Assembly (NCBI RefSeq): GCF_018320785.1
Contig: NC_054882.1
Coordinates: 30,694,719 to 30,758,718 of the forward strand
Source of the DNA: Cheilinus undulatus
Taxonomy: Eukaryota > Chordata > Actinopteri > Labriformes > Labridae
Direction: 5' to 3'
DNA: 64,000 nt
The notes under the pieces are model-generated. The model saw only the letters and a list, made by a program, of their open reading frames with translations. It did not search any database and was not told where the DNA came from. The position numbers and the translations under genes were made by a program. Below, piece after piece: positions 24,891 through 41,111 of this stretch (the first letter of the stretch is position 1; each line of letters starts with the position of its first letter).

Positions 24891-25449
24891 GGTTTTTTTA
24901 TTCAAATTGCCATAGCAGAACTAGGTTATCAGTAATTATAGAATTGTTGAGCTGTACTTTGAAATGCCTGTGTTGGATATTTCCTAAGTTACGTGGCACT
25001 TTTTCCTTCCCTGTTTGGACTAAGTAAACCACACACATAGGTGGATGAGCGGAGCACAGTAGCCTTCCTGTGTTAATGGTCAAAGGCGGGGCTTTATTAT
25101 AGTACGGTCTGACGTCGTGGCATGTGAGGCTCTGACGTACCACCGCAGATCACTCGGGGTGACATTAAGTTATCTAAAATTACCTAGTTAATACGCATTG
25201 TACTTCATAATTAAAAAATAAAAACTAAATTATTCGAATTATATGCATCTTTTATGTGTGTCTCAACGTCTTATATGGTGTTAAATTGCCTGCTGATATA
25301 CTGGTTTGTATGATATTGTAACTTTAAATCGATTTGATGGCGTGTTCTGCCAATTTGAAGAAATTTGAGCTTTTATTTTGAAGGAACACGCGCAGGAAGT
25401 GATACGCTTAAAGTCCAGCTGACTTTTACTCCACGTTTTACAGGAAGTA

Positions 25450-25593
25450 AAACATGTCTTGAGAAAGAGACATTAAACTACATTCACTGAACTGACAGGT
25501 AAACCTGTATTTTATCTCTCCAGTCTTTCTGATTCCTGTTCTGCAGAGAAACCCCGACGGAAACTAAAATCCACTCTCTCACTGGAAAACTAA
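25450..25593 (+). promoter_or_regulatory. Probable gale promoter and non-coding first exon
   Basis: The sequence up to GAAAACTAA is followed by the donor GTAAGTG at 25594. The next splice acceptor (TGTTTAACAG, ending 26305) lies 8 bp before the gale ATG. A 5' untranslated exon here is therefore likely. The transcription start is not determined; the left border is a guess. Confidence 0.45.
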
Positions 25594-26280
25594 GTAAGTG
25601 TTTTTAACTGAGACTTTCGATCATTGCTTGGACATTTTCCTAACAGGCTTTAATTTGGTTGCAGAAAACCTATTAAGTTTTAGGTAGAAATGATCAAGAT
25701 ATAGGGAAATTAAAAACTTTCAATTTAAGTCGTTTCAAGGGCTCAAGTAAAATAGTACAAAAGTACAAGTCTATTTTTTAGTATAAAAAGAGTATAAAAT
25801 GTAATGGGTAAACTTGAGATAAATGTCTAGGTTGTTATATTGTTTTGAACTATATATCCACGTTTGTAATACAGTTATTCCTCTTCCATAATGTGCTCAA
25901 AGAAGAAGTCTTGAATAAATTAAATTGTGTACCTCATGTATTTAAATTTACAGTGAAGTATATTAAGGTTCAGGACTCATGTGTGCCCTCTAAATAGATA
26001 GGTTTGGCTTGAAACAATGAGAAGTAGTAGCCCCTAGCATTTATAGGGGCTGTAATTGTTTTATGTTGTTTGACAGGTTGAGGCTTGAACCTGCTGTTGT
26101 AAGGCAAAATGGGTGGGTTAGATATCTGTCAAGTGGCTTTCAGGTGTGGTAATGCAACTCAGACAATAGGATATCCTGTTAGTCCAGAACAGGTCTCCAG
26201 TGTGCCTTCAAATCATTCCACTCAGCTCAGGAACCACAACAAGTCAACTAGGGGCTAAACTATGGAATTTAGAGAGTTAA

Positions 26281-29714
<3,434 letters not shown>

Positions 29715-30063
29715 TGAATCCCCTGCCTTATGCTACTGTTTCTACATCAACGGGCCAAAGGGAACCATAAACTTCCTCATTTTTGCATATCGCATTAAAA
29801 CCTCAAACCTTAAGGGGAGCCAAATGCTTTATGCTTTATAATTTTTAATTCTTAAAATACTGTTTGTTGAAAAAACACAGAAAATGTCTGTCAGCTTTAT
29901 TTTATTGTTTCCGTTTAACATTTATTTTTTCTCTATGAATGTATCAATCTTTGAGCCATATCTTAAAATGAATAAATTAATTTTCTAAATGAGAAGACTA
30001 ATATTTGTATTTCTCTTCCTTTATGAAAGAGAGCTGTTTTGAAATTATTGTGAAATTGTCTAT

Positions 30064-30069
30064 AATAAA
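30064..30069 (+). terminator. Likely gale polyadenylation signal
   Basis: AATAAA within TATAATAAAG, about 350 bp past the gale stop and before the GC-rich start of zbtb8a. An earlier AATAAA lies near 29970. Confidence 0.5.
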
Positions 30070-30439
30070 GTTTGGCTGTCAAAGTGTTGAGTAACTTTGT
30101 CATTAAAACATGATGCTTTTGTGAGACAAACCCATAAAGCAAAACTTAGAATTAACATAATGTGCTATAAACTAGCTGTTGAGCAACAGAGAAACATACC
30201 ATGTGTTTTTAGGAAGATGGTGATAGGTTATAAGGAAAGCCATCATTGTGTTATGATCACTAGAGGGTTTGAGTGGCACAGGACTGACAAAATTATTCAA
30301 GAAATGTTTGTTCTTTTCAGACTTTGCTCTTCTGTGTTAAATATTCTGTCTATACAGTGCATCTAAACGGTGCACTAGGGCTTTAAATGGTTCCTTGAAC
30401 CCTCGGGCACCCAGTTAATAAACACCCACGTCAGCACAG

Positions 30440-30830
30440 TGCTTCAGTTGCTCTAACCGGGTTTCGGTCTTTAGGGCTGAACAGGAAGTGCCTGACTGTG
30501 GACCCTGGACGAGAAAAAAGAGCAAAGAGAAAACGCAAAACAAATTAAAAATGGATATGGTGGCGGACTTGGGGGCGAGTAGACTCTATCGGGCGCCGGG
30601 TGAATCGAGTCACCAGTGAGTATCGATGGATTTTGACAGGAATATCACAGCGTGGGGCGTAAGCGGGTCCTTCTGATACCTCACGCCTAGGAGAGAGTCG
30701 CTGGGTTTGGGCAGTAGGGAAATCCTCCCCGCTGCTCGCTGCGCTCCGGACCTCCGGCGAGAAGTGGGGGTGGTCGCGAGCATGAAGCGGGCGTGTTAGC
30801 GCGCCTTATCCCGAGTATAATTGACTGTTT
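30440..30830 (+). promoter_or_regulatory. GC-rich zbtb8a promoter and first exon region
   Basis: CpG-rich sequence around 30560-30800 (for example GGGCGCCGGG and GCGCTCCGGACCTCCGGCGA), unlike the AT-rich surroundings, brackets the first zbtb8a coding exon. This is the pattern of a vertebrate CpG-island promoter. The transcription start was not mapped. Confidence 0.55.
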
Positions 30831-33550
30831 ATTATTTGTCTTATGGCATAAGACTTAGTTGCTTTAGGCTTGCGTCTATTTTTCTATTGTGTGCTGGCTG
30901 GAGCCTGAAGTGGGCGTCGCTCCAGGACAGACTGGGTTGCTCCGGTGCGCCGCTGCCCGCTTTTTTCTCGCAGGACTGCAGCACTCTAGTGTCGTTTTGT
31001 AGGTCGCTTGATGTCTGAAATAAAGGAGGAAAGCTCGGTTGAGGTATTAGACTCTGTTTCATGTGACATTAAAAGCATATGGTGTCATGCGGGCGGGCGT
31101 GGAACCGTGGGTTATCGGGCGCTGTGGAGCCTGTCAGCAAGCTCCACATAATTAAAAAAAACGAATGCGTGCAATGCAGAGTCTGCATGATAATGCTAAA
31201 ATAGGTTACAGTAGAAGAGGGGAAATATATTCTGCAAATGAGGCTGCGGCATATTTTTCTCTTGTGGGATGACATGTCCGGACACAGCTGTTTTATTTTC
31301 TCTACCCATCTGCCTGGTGTGTTTGTAACATCAGAGATTTCACGCGCGCGCCTCAGCTTTCCTCAGGGATGATTACGGGGTTTTGTCACCCGATGCTCTC
31401 AGACTGGAGTCGGGTGTAGTCTATTAGAAGACGATTTTGATTGAGGGCTTGCCCAGCCAATCTTTATGCAGAATGGGTTCCTGGGGGCGGGCTACCTGCG
31501 GAGCTGGAAATGGGCCAGTGTTGAAACAAAGGCAGTAGATAATTGGAGACTAGGTCTGTAGAGTAGTCATTAACCAAAGTAAGCTGACTATCATAAGGTC
31601 AGGTGTCCCTCTAATTGCAAATGTTTTCTCAAAATATTTGGAATTCAAATTAATATGTGCATATAAACTGATTAATTATGAGTTTGTTCTTTAGCATTCT
31701 GAGGTGTCACAGTTTCAACAGTGATCAAAAATTGTTTGCAAAGCATTTATGAGTTGCAGTTTTCTAACACAACAACGTGGTTTCTGCAGCAGACACAGCA
31801 AGGGTGAGTTCTGTTTTTGTTGTCTCCTGCAGGCAGCCTCAGAGATGGTTCAACACAGCTGACATCACAGTGGCTCACCAAAGCAACCTGCTCAAGCAAC
31901 TCAACCAGCAGCGCCGCCAAGAGCTTTTTTGTGACTGCAATGTGCTGGTGGAGGGCCAGCTCTTCAGGGCCCACCGCAATGTCTTGTTCGCCAGCAGTGG
32001 CTACTTCCGCATGCTGCTGTCCCAGGGGCCAGATGGGCTGTCCGACTCTGTCAACGCCACCTTTGATGTCTTCAGCCCAGAGACTTTCACCGTCATCCTG
32101 GATTTCATCTACTCTGGGCAGCTTGACCTCTCCAGTCACAATGTGATTGAGGTGATGTCTGCGGCCAGCTATTTGCAGATGAACAATGTCATCAACTACT
32201 GCAAGAACTTCATCAAATCCTCTTTGGACATCAGTGTGAAAGATGAAGACAGTGAGCGATGCCTCAGCTTGTCTGAGACCTGCAGTTTCACCAGTGGAAC
32301 AGGAGAAGAGATTTCGGAGCAGCAGCAAGGGCCCCATTCTGTCAGCCCACCACCAGCGCTCTGGACACGGGACAACTCTAGATCCCAGTCTAGTTTTATG
32401 GGAAAGGAGTCAGAGCAGGAGGCAATGGCCACAGCCCCAAAGACTAACCCCAGCAGCCCAGCTGATGACCTCAATGCTGAGGCAGACGACCTTCAGGACC
32501 CTCAGGATCCTCTGTACACTTTGCCAGGATCGGAACGCCGGCGAGGTAAAGGGGGAACGAAGAGGAGAGCACCCAACAGTACCCGCTCAAATCAGCATGA
32601 AGACTTTGCCATTCAGGAGGCAAGGGCTCAGAAAGCTGAAAAGGCAGAGGAGCTATATGCTACTCTACCTGCTATAGTTGGAGTTATTGGGCACTTTAAT
32701 AAAGGTGAGTTTGATGTTTTAAGGAAACAGAAGATCAGCACTTCTTCTAACTTCAGAGTAGTTAGGAGTACTGTATCATAAACAGACTGGCATGAGTTTC
32801 ACCAACAAACAAAGCCAAAAACAATGATATTGTATGAAATCAACAGGAACGCCAAAACTCTGAAAATGTTCTCTCCTTCTTTTCAGACTCCAACCCTATA
32901 ATGCGCTTCAAATGCCCTTTCTGCACGCACACAGTGAAGAGGAAGGCAGACCTGAAGCGTCACTTGCGCTGTCACACCGGAGAGAGGCCCTATCCCTGCC
33001 AGGCCTGCAATAAACGATTTACCCGTCTGGAGCATCTGCGTAGCCATTTTGAAACAGTACGTTTTCTCCTGGGAAATAATCAAGTGTTGAATGTCATTAT
33101 TGGTGTTAAAGCTTTAGAAACATTTAAAAATGTAAATGCTTATATTCAAAGCTCAGCTGTTGACTTGAAAAACCTTATAGCTTTAAAAACATTTTTACAG
33201 TGCAAATGTACTTTTGTCCTTTTTCTCCACAGATTCATCAAGCCAGGAAGTTGGTGTGCAGGAAGTGTAAATGTCAGGTGACAGAGGAGACTGGTCATGT
33301 GGTGTGTGAGGGCACACGACGCTATCGCATGTGCACTGCATGCATCCAGGAAGTGGGCTGTGACCAGATGCCCATGGACAGTCTAGAAGGGACGAATGAT
33401 GAGCCAGCCCTGTTACTTGGGGTGGATGGGGAGGAGGAGGGGGACACCAAGGGCAGCTGGATGGTAACAGATGATGATGACCTGGCTGAAGACTCAGGAG
33501 CTGACCTCATCATCCAACAAGTGGACGACAGCGATGAAGAGCTGCAATGA
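30551..33550 (+). CDS. zbtb8a: Zinc finger and BTB domain-containing protein 8A
   Basis: Nuclear BTB/zinc-finger transcription regulator. Four coding exons: 30551-30615, 31833-32704, 32887-33056 and 33233-33550, giving 474 residues with all phases matching. The BTB domain is in exon 2 ([20 protein letters not shown], then [13 protein letters not shown] and [14 protein letters not shown]), roughly residues 40-140. A long polar linker follows. There are two C2H2 fingers, [19 protein letters not shown] and [19 protein letters not shown], joined by the TGERP linker across exons 2-3-4. [14 protein letters not shown] zinc-ribbon-like tail and an acidic end ([11 protein letters not shown]) close the protein, as in ZBTB8A and unlike ZBTB8B. 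The start in exon 1 ([13 protein letters not shown]...GESSHQ) is inferred from phase and from the SSHQ residues shared with the mammalian N-terminus. It sits between gale and hmgcl on the same strand. Confidence 0.92.
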
Positions 33551-34880
33551 AATAGAACCAAAGTGTTTGTGTGCAGGCAGGAGTAATGGCAGTGTTGTCA
33601 ATATTCTGTCTGAACTGAAGCCATGCAAGATAATTTATGCATAAAATATGTGATCCAGTGTTGTAAATACACACATTTATGTCATATTAGTTGTCTATTA
33701 GTGAAATGAAACTGGTTATTCTTTACTTTCAAAGAGATTGTTGACCTCTGTGACATGATTAAGTGCTTTTTGTTAAGCTTCATAAAGATATGCAGTATCC
33801 AAAGCATGATATTTCAGTATTTGCTTTACTGAAAGTATAGTTACATGATTACTCTATCAAAACTATGTTTTTTTATGCATGTCTTTGCTACTTTTTGGCT
33901 CTATTTGCTTGCTATTAGTTCATATTTGAGCAAAGCAAAGTAAAAAGAAAGGTTATTATGTTTTTTATTTACTTTTTCCCAGTGGGAAGTCAGAAACAGA
34001 CTGTATATGATTTAGTGTATCATAGTTGCTGTACTTTTCATAATTATGTTTTACAACAATATGCACTATAACATGAAATCAATTATAATTTATTTGCTTT
34101 GTTTTTTTTTTTTTTTTTTTTTTTACTTTTTTGACACATTAAAAATATTTTTATACATTCCTGCATCAGCATCAGCCTTTCCCTAATAATATATACTGTA
34201 TATTTATTTATTTATTTACACACCCTTATATATAGGAGGGAGGATCCACACAACCCTGGTCATGTTCTGGGTATCCTTGCATATTACCATGGAATAACAA
34301 TCTATGGAAAAAAATAACAAAGTCCACAACTTTAGGGTGGAGTCAGGGGTGTATGTGGCAAGTAAGCATGACCCATGATACTGTCAGAGTAGGGAAGTAG
34401 AGTTGCAACGAGCCCCTGGTTGTGCTGTGGATATCCCTAGACCCTGCAAACAACTTAGAGTCTCTTGGCGTATTACCAGGGATGAAAAGGCCCAGACAGA
34501 AGAGATGTAGTTTAGCTTGACCTTGGCTGCTGAGTGGCACGTGTGCCGACGTGTCGAGCTTGACTCTGGTTGCCCTCCCTCCCCTCTCCAGCCTCAGGTT
34601 GTGGCACATTAGGTCCAATGATGAATCCTTAGCACCCTACATGCCTGAAATGTATGCACATGCCAATTAATATATATGCAGAGAGATACTTAGACAGGCC
34701 TAGTTTTCAAGAGTTCATAAATTAATGTTAGAAGAAACAGCAGGGATGTAGTCTAAAGAACAGTTGTGACTAAAGACTGGCAAATAAACTGAAAAGCAAA
34801 TATAATACATTACATTACGAAGGAGTATCAATTTGTTTAGAACATATAAAACCATTTATACCTACTGTATCTTTTTCCTT
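33551..34880. other. zbtb8a 3' untranslated region and intergenic DNA
   Basis: AT-rich sequence with a long T run at about 34103-34125. No further gene. Open frames on either strand in 34.34-34.62 kb are unsupported. Confidence 0.5.
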
Positions 34881-34989
34881 CATTTTATTTCCTCGCCTAT
34901 AGATGGCGCACTTTCGATACTTGCAAAATCCACTTCTATTCTTCCCCCTCCTCTGGAGAAAGTGACGTCAGATTGGAGGGTGGACCATC

Positions 34990-37900
34990 ATGGCGGCCGT
35001 CATGAGGCTTGTCAACAGAAGCACTTTATTAAGTTCAGCAATGGGTCAACAATATTTGGCTTTTAGCACCGCAGCAAAGGTAAAAACGTGGAGTTTTTGA
35101 TGATTTAGTCTTCCACCTGGTAATAGTGTTCACTTTAAGCTTGCCGCCTTGATAGAAGGGTTTGTCTTTGAACTGTAATAGTCCTCTCGGTTCACTTACA
35201 TATTTAGCTGCCTAAACAGTTGTTAGTTCGCTATTTAGTGTATTTAATAACCTTACTGTCCCCATGTATTAAATTTGCTTGTGTGTGTTTGTGAAGGCTG
35301 GCGTAAGAGCAGGTCAAGCTCTTCCTGAAAAGGTGAAAATAGTGGAAGTGGGACCCCGAGATGGTCTACAGAATGAAAAGGTAACTTTTTTTTTTTATAA
35401 CAAACATTTAAACACAAAGGGGATACGAAAGTCTTACTCCAAGAACTGACTGAAACAAACATTGGTGTTTTAATAAAACTGTGCAGGTGCATTGCTCATG
35501 TGTTATGTAACCGGATACAGGCAGATACCGGTATTGCACCGTAGACGGTTTAGTAAAGTGTCACTAATCTTGTTGCTTTGTTCCTTTCACTCTTAGACCA
35601 TTGTGCCAACAGAGACAAAAATACACTTGATTGACATGTTGTCAGCGTCAGGGCTGCCAGTCATTGAGGCTACCAGCTTTGTGTCTCCAAAATGGGTTCC
35701 ACAGGTGAGTTTGACCTATTTATATAGAGAAAGAGGGGGCTGAAGAGAAGAGCTGAGGAGCACAGAAACTGCAGCAAGTAGGAGTGAAAGTGGATCGGTT
35801 TCTCTGATGTTAAAGGTTTCTGCCCCTTTTTTGAATGTCAGATGGCTGACCAGGTGGAGGTGATGAAGGGGATCTGTAAGAAACCTGGAGTGTCTTACCC
35901 AGTCCTTACTCCAAACCTCAAAGGCTTCCAGTCTGCTGTGAGTGTCAAGCATCATAATCTGGCACACATTACTAATATCTGTACATCCATCCAAAAGTGT
36001 CTAAAAGTATCTTGGGCATGCCCTTTCTTTTCTCTTATGTACTATAGGTGAAGGCTGGTGCTTCAGAGGTTGCCATATTTGGTGCTGCATCTGAACTGTT
36101 CAGTAAGAAGAACATAAACTGCTCAGTGGATGAGAGTTTACAGCGCTTTGAAGAGGTTATGAAAGCAGCTAAAGAGGCTGGTGTGCCAGTTAGAGGGTAG
36201 GATTACAGGATTTCTTTACTGTCAACAAAACATTAAATCATTTGAATTACAGTGTTTGCTTTCTGTTCCTGCTGTGTTTAATCTATGTTTCCTGTCCCTA
36301 CAGTTATGTCTCATGTGTTTTGGGATGTCCATATGAAGGCAAGGTTGCACCTGAAAAAGTTGCACATGTGAGCTATTTTAATGCATATTTTATTTTATAT
36401 ACTTTAATAAAAATGCAAGAAACACCTACTATCTTCCCCTCATGCAAACAGTCCAGTCTTTCAGTGTGTTAAAATCACATTAATATCATTTATTACGGTA
36501 CACTTAAATGTAGAACACAGCACTTAATTTTGCACTTACAGGAAGAGGTGACAGTTTAACCCTTTCTGCTTTCTTCTTTTGCTTCATCTTTTTTTAAAAG
36601 CAAATTGCAAACAGACGTTAGGTAATTATCACTAAAATCTGGCTTTTTCCCCATCACTATTAAATTATTTTCACTTGTATTTTACTTTAACACCATTCCT
36701 TCACAGAAAATAAAATTATTTAGCCTTAAATGTATTTTTTTTATGCACACTTGCATGCTAACAGCACCATATATGTTGTGTCAGCCTTAAAGTCTACCCT
36801 ATTTGTATCTAAGAAAAGTGGAGTCCCCCAGGACCAAAACAAGGATAATTTGACACAATGCTATAAAATGTCAACATCAGTTTTGATTTTTTTCATCACT
36901 AAAACTCTAAGAAACTAGGCCTCCACATATTTTACTTACTTAAGCCGGGAACACTCGTCATACATTTTACCATTTTTTTGAAAATTGGATATACAGTTTT
37001 ACTTGACAGAAAAGATGCTCCCTGGTTTAGCCAAGCAGCATGCTTTGACTTTCCAGGAAGGGCATGTTTACAAACCCCCATATGGATGGATACATTAATG
37101 ATGACGCACACTGAATACTATAAAATTAGGTCAAAAGCAATTAATACATGGTAGCATGAATCTCAGTATGAGGGTGCAACAAGCTTTATGCTATAAAGGA
37201 GGAGGCTGGGGTGGAGGAGGTTAAACTTTGCTGGCGGCAGCAGTGTGGTGCATCAGCATTCATTTAATCAGGGATTAGTGAGAAGTACGTCATATTTAAA
37301 TACACCGCTGTGTTTAGGAAAAGTGCTGTGACTGGCTGTGGGAGCTGGGAGGCAATAATTTGGATCAACTGATCACGGCTGGGCATATGACTGCCCTGCA
37401 TGAACTAACGCTGAGCTTCATCAATAGACCATTTCTCAACCTATGTGATAAGTGTTTTGTTATGGTTTTTGTAAATATCCTTACCTACTTTTGACAACCT
37501 CAGAGCAGACAAAGCCTTGTGCCCCCCGATATCTCTGGCACCCCCCCAATGGATCATTGTGCTACATCGCCAGTATGGCCTTCAGTGTGTGAAGGGTCTA
37601 TGATTCCTGACTCAATTCTTGGACGATTTTGAGTGCCCCAGTAGTCAAATGCATTTCAAGATACTTCTCAGTGGGAACGCAGTTTGTGCACTTATGCACT
37701 CAACATATGAAGTGTTTAGTACAGAAGTATGTGATTTGGAACACGCTATTTGTCTCTTATCTTGCAGGTAGCGAAGCGTCTGTACTCCATGGGCTGCTAT
37801 GAAATCTCCCTAGGTGACACTATTGGAGTGGGGACTCCAGGTAGCATGACTGAAATGCTGGAAGCGGTGAGCAGAGAGGTGCCTCTTAATGCCTTGGCAG

Positions 37901-38413
37901 TACACTGCCATGATACCTACGGCCAGGCTTTGGCTAACATCCTTGTAGCGTTACAGGTCAGTCTGGTTATTTTGAAGCTATCAGAAAAATTGTAACTTGG
38001 GTAGTCTATGAAAAATGCAGCATAAACCTGTTCACTGTAAGGCAAATGTGTTTTTTTGGCAGATGGGAATCAGTGTGGTAGACTCTTCAGTAGCTGGGCT
38101 GGGGGGCTGTCCCTATGCCCAGGGGGCTTCTGGGAATGTTGCCACTGAAGATGTAGTCTACATGCTGCATGGACTTGGAATTCAAACAGTAAGTGCTTCT
38201 CTTTGCTTCCCTTTTTTTTTAATCAGCATTGGTTCTGCTCTTTCTTTCTACTTTTAAATGAATTTGTGTTTCTCTCAAGTTTGACCCTCCAACCTTCTGC
38301 TAACTTCTCAGGGGGTCGACCTCCCAAAGCTGATGGATGCTGGAGCTTTCATCTGTCGCACCCTCAACAGAAAGACCAACTCCAAAGTGGCACAAGCCAC
38401 TTGTAAACTGTAA
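34990..38413 (+). CDS. hmgcl: Hydroxymethylglutaryl-CoA lyase
   Basis: Cleaves HMG-CoA to acetoacetate and acetyl-CoA, the last step of ketogenesis and leucine catabolism, in the mitochondrial matrix. Nine exons: 34990-35079, 35297-35380, 35597-35704, 35842-35937, 36048-36196, 36304-36367, 37768-37956, 38063-38188 and 38312-38413. They encode 335 residues (human 325). The N-terminus ([16 protein letters not shown]) is basic and amphipathic, fitting a mitochondrial presequence. The catalytic and metal-binding set is intact: [11 protein letters not shown] (R51, D52), [12 protein letters not shown] (two His, about 243 and 245), and the signature [17 protein letters not shown] with the catalytic Cys near 276. 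The C-terminus is ATCKL, so a type 1 peroxisomal signal (CKL) is kept. Intron 6 (1.4 kb) contains repeat DNA. Confidence 0.97.
37020..37420 (+). repeat. Interspersed repeat, copy 3 of 3, in hmgcl intron 6
   Basis: Contains GGAGGAGGCTGGGGTGGAGG and TTGGATCAACTGATCACGGC, matching the pattern in gale intron 8 (28.62-29.03 kb). Borders approximate, non-coding. Confidence 0.55.
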
Positions 38414-39061
38414 ACAAAAGCCGAACCACAAAGACTAAACATCCATGCAACATGAAGCGGTCATCTCTTACAGCGTTTCTCATTTTAATTCATCCTTTAC
38501 AGGTATAAAAGTACTACTGTATTATTTGACTGGTACAGACTCTTGTCTTTGTTAAGAATAAGCTATTGACCAGTTATTCACTACACTGAAGCATAGCTGG
38601 AACAGTGCCTTATCAGTCTAATCCTTAAGATCCTACCTGTCACAAGCCATGCCTTCACCTATCTTTTTAATAGCGTGCTTACATTACTTCCTGGGCATTG
38701 AGGGCGAGCCAAATGGAAGCACAGACCTTGTTTATAGTAATAAGTTCACCAATAAAAATGTCCTAGGGAAAGATAAACTTAGTGTTGATGCTTTACAGAG
38801 ACAAGTGTTGTTTTGATTTCTATCATCCTTAATATGCAGTGATCACTGTCTTCAAATGAGTTATTTTTATGGGCAAAAGGAGCATGTATGGAAAATCTTA
38901 GTCTGTATGAACTTGGGCATTGTAGTGGTGTGTCAAAAATACGGTTTTGTAGTATTTTACTCATTTGGATATGTACAGAGATAGTATTACTTTATTTTTT
39001 GTTTGTTTTTATTTAATATACATGTTTATGATTGTAGGGTTTAAAATAATACACTTTTGTA

Positions 39062-39067
39062 AATAAA
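39062..39067 (+). terminator. Possible hmgcl polyadenylation signal
   Basis: AATAAA about 650 bp after the stop; another AATAAA at 38751-38756 is closer and equally plausible. Confidence 0.4.
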
Positions 39068-39429
39068 ATGTGTTTATGAACCATGTTATTCTGTGTTGGG
39101 TTACATCTGATTGATGCTTTGCTTTATAAACAAGACAAATATCAAACAGAAGAAAGGAAATGCTTGTGTTCATGCATGCCAGGCTAAGAGAGCAGATGGT
39201 AGAACACAGTCTCACATTTGTGGGAAATTAAATCCTTCGCAGGGGCGGAAAGTAACAAATTACATTCACTCAGATTACTGTTATTGAGTTGTTTTTTTGT
39301 GTTCTTGTACTTTTTGGAGTATATTTTAAAATCTGTGCTTTCACTTCTACTTAAGTTTCAACCAGAGTAACTGTAGTTTTACTTGGGTTAAATACTCTTT
39401 TGTTGACTACACAGTAGAACAAAACAAGA

Positions 39430-40290
39430 GAATGATTCCACATCACATCCCAAAACAGCTGATTGCTATTGAAAAAACAGTGTTGATATTCAGGGTTAAA
39501 CCATTCTGAGTTGATTTTAACTACATTCTGAATAAAATGGTCTTAGTATTAGAGTTTTTTACACTGTTTATCTACTAAGTTCTGTCAATCTCTGTGAAAA
39601 GTCAATTGATCTAAGCTTTGCTCTCTGTGATTTTAAGTGGGGGATTTGTGGGCAGAGTTTTAATGTGTTTAGTTGTGTTTGAATGTTGTCTGTTGATCCT
39701 TGCTGGGTTCTTTTGGTCATGTTTTTGATGAACTGTTGTTATTGATATGAGACACATTTGCACCATGAGTGAAGTTATAAGGTGCACCAGAAGCAGTGGT
39801 TCTCAACTGGTTTGGAATCACGGCCCACCACAACCTCCTCAAAGACAACTTGTGACCCAAATTTCTCAAACTTTTTAATCATCATTACTATTTTAAGGAA
39901 AAATTGGGTAATTTGGACATGAAATTGATTTTAAAAAAATACAACAAAAAATAGGAAGACATTTCCTTCAAAATAAAAGCACATCACAGACTTTTTTCCA
40001 CATATCCAGGAACACATCTACAAATGGCTTCCTGACCAACCAGTTGAGAGCCACGGTCCCAGAGAACACATAGAGCTTATTCATCATCAGTACACATTTT
40101 CTTGCTATGAGGTTGACTTTGCTTTGTTCTTGCCAAAGAAGACCCACCTTGAATCAGATTTTCAAGAGTTATTTCAGCTCTGACATGTAAAATATTCAAC
40201 ACTCTCAAAAGTTAATTTGTGTTAATTTAACTGTTTAACAGCTTAATTAAAACTGTAAATTCTGCTGTGTATTTTACTTTACTACAGAGG
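39430..40290 (+). repeat. Copy E of the unnamed interspersed repeat
   Basis: Core at 39748-39777 (GAGACACATTTGCACCATGA then GTGAAGTTAT). The leader near 39505-39620 (GAGTTGATTTTAAC, ATTCTGAATAAAATGGTC, GTCAATTGATCTAAGC) matches copy B. The tail near 40115-40185 (CTTTGCTTTGTTCTTGCC, TTTCAAGAGTTATTTCAGCT) matches copy F at 48.48-48.54 kb. The copy is split by a hAT-like miniature element. Confidence 0.65.
39793..40062. mobile_element. hAT-like miniature element inside repeat copy E
   Basis: The left end is CAGTGGTTCTCAACTGGTTT. The right end in reverse is CCGTGGCTCTCAACTGGTTG, so about 18 of 20 bases mirror each other. It is ~270 bp long with no coding content. I could not find a clean 8-bp target duplication. 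Confidence 0.65.
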
Positions 40291-40460
40291 TGGGACATCA
40301 CCTGAACATCCTGGTTGGAGCTCTATTCTCTTGTTATTATTGCCATTAAGGAAAGATCTAATTTTGCTGTACAACTTCTCAGTAGCTACTCAGTACTTAA
40401 AGTAAACTTTAAATAAAAGACTTTTACCTGAGTACAATAGTCTCGTACTTTATAAACCTG

Positions 40461-41095
40461 CAGTAAGATGTAGGCTTGTCAGTGAATATAAACTCTGGAT
40501 TTGTCAGTTCTTCCCTTTTTAATGTTATCTTCAGAATTACCTATTTATACACACTGTGTTGCAGCCACCACATAAGGCTCCTAAAGGAGGACATCTTTAC
40601 CAATCTCTATAGTGATTTTGCAGTTTGTTGCGGAAATGATTCAGAATAAACAAAACTGTTTTCCTTACCACACCTTATCAGAACCTGACTGACAAGTCCA
40701 GCAGGCAGACTGAGATTCTTACTGTAGGCCTCCACGACACTTAAAAGTATCAGAGGCAAGAAAAACCTTGTCATAATGAGTCAACAACATAAATGCTAAT
40801 TGACAAGACTGGTGATGTGTAAGGAAAAACTCAGTAATGAGAATATGGAAAAATTCCACTCCTTAATAATTTGGATGCGTCATTTTGTGGGCAGAGGAGC
40901 ATATTTGCACTATCTTGTGTTTATAAGCAGGAGGGTGTTCCCATCAGATATTTTTTTAACTGTGAAGGATCCACAAGTCTTTTTATGATGGAAACCTTCC
41001 AAAATAAATTAAACTTGGGCTTTAGATAAGCAGCCATTACCGTTAAAACAAAACAAAAAGACACATTCAGTGAATACTATATTTACTTTTAATTT
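40461..41095. other. Intergenic between hmgcl and gjb3
   Basis: No gene recognised; short open frames only. Confidence 0.5.
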
Positions 41096-41105
41096 AAAAA
41101 ATGAC

Positions 41106-41111
41106 TTTATT
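41106..41111 (-). terminator. Likely gjb3 polyadenylation signal
   Basis: AATAAA on the minus strand (TTTATT on the plus), about 940 bp past the gjb3 stop, implying a long 3' untranslated region from 42047 down to about 41095. Confidence 0.5.

Larger units (their letters stand above)
39241..40460 (+). repeat. Common teleost GTACTTTTACTT-type repeat, split by later insertions
   Basis: The left part (39241-39425) begins AGGGGCGGAAAGTAACAAAT and includes TACTTAAGTTTCAACCAGAG. The right part (about 40368-40460) has CAGTACTTAAAGTAAAC and TTTTACCTGAGTACAATAGT. Between them lies copy E of the unnamed interspersed repeat. A related, less interrupted copy is at 49105-49250. Confidence 0.55.

Noticed and set aside
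31777-31832. ATG at 31777 as the zbtb8a start
   Set aside because: That frame extends upstream through a clear acceptor (TCTCCTGCAG ending 31832); exon 1 at 30551-30615 joins in phase and restores the SSHQ residues seen in mammalian ZBTB8A.
31747-32337. 196-codon open frame on the minus strand
   Set aside because: It is antisense to the BTB-encoding exon of zbtb8a, which has clear domain homology; the frame is a by-product of GC-rich codon use.
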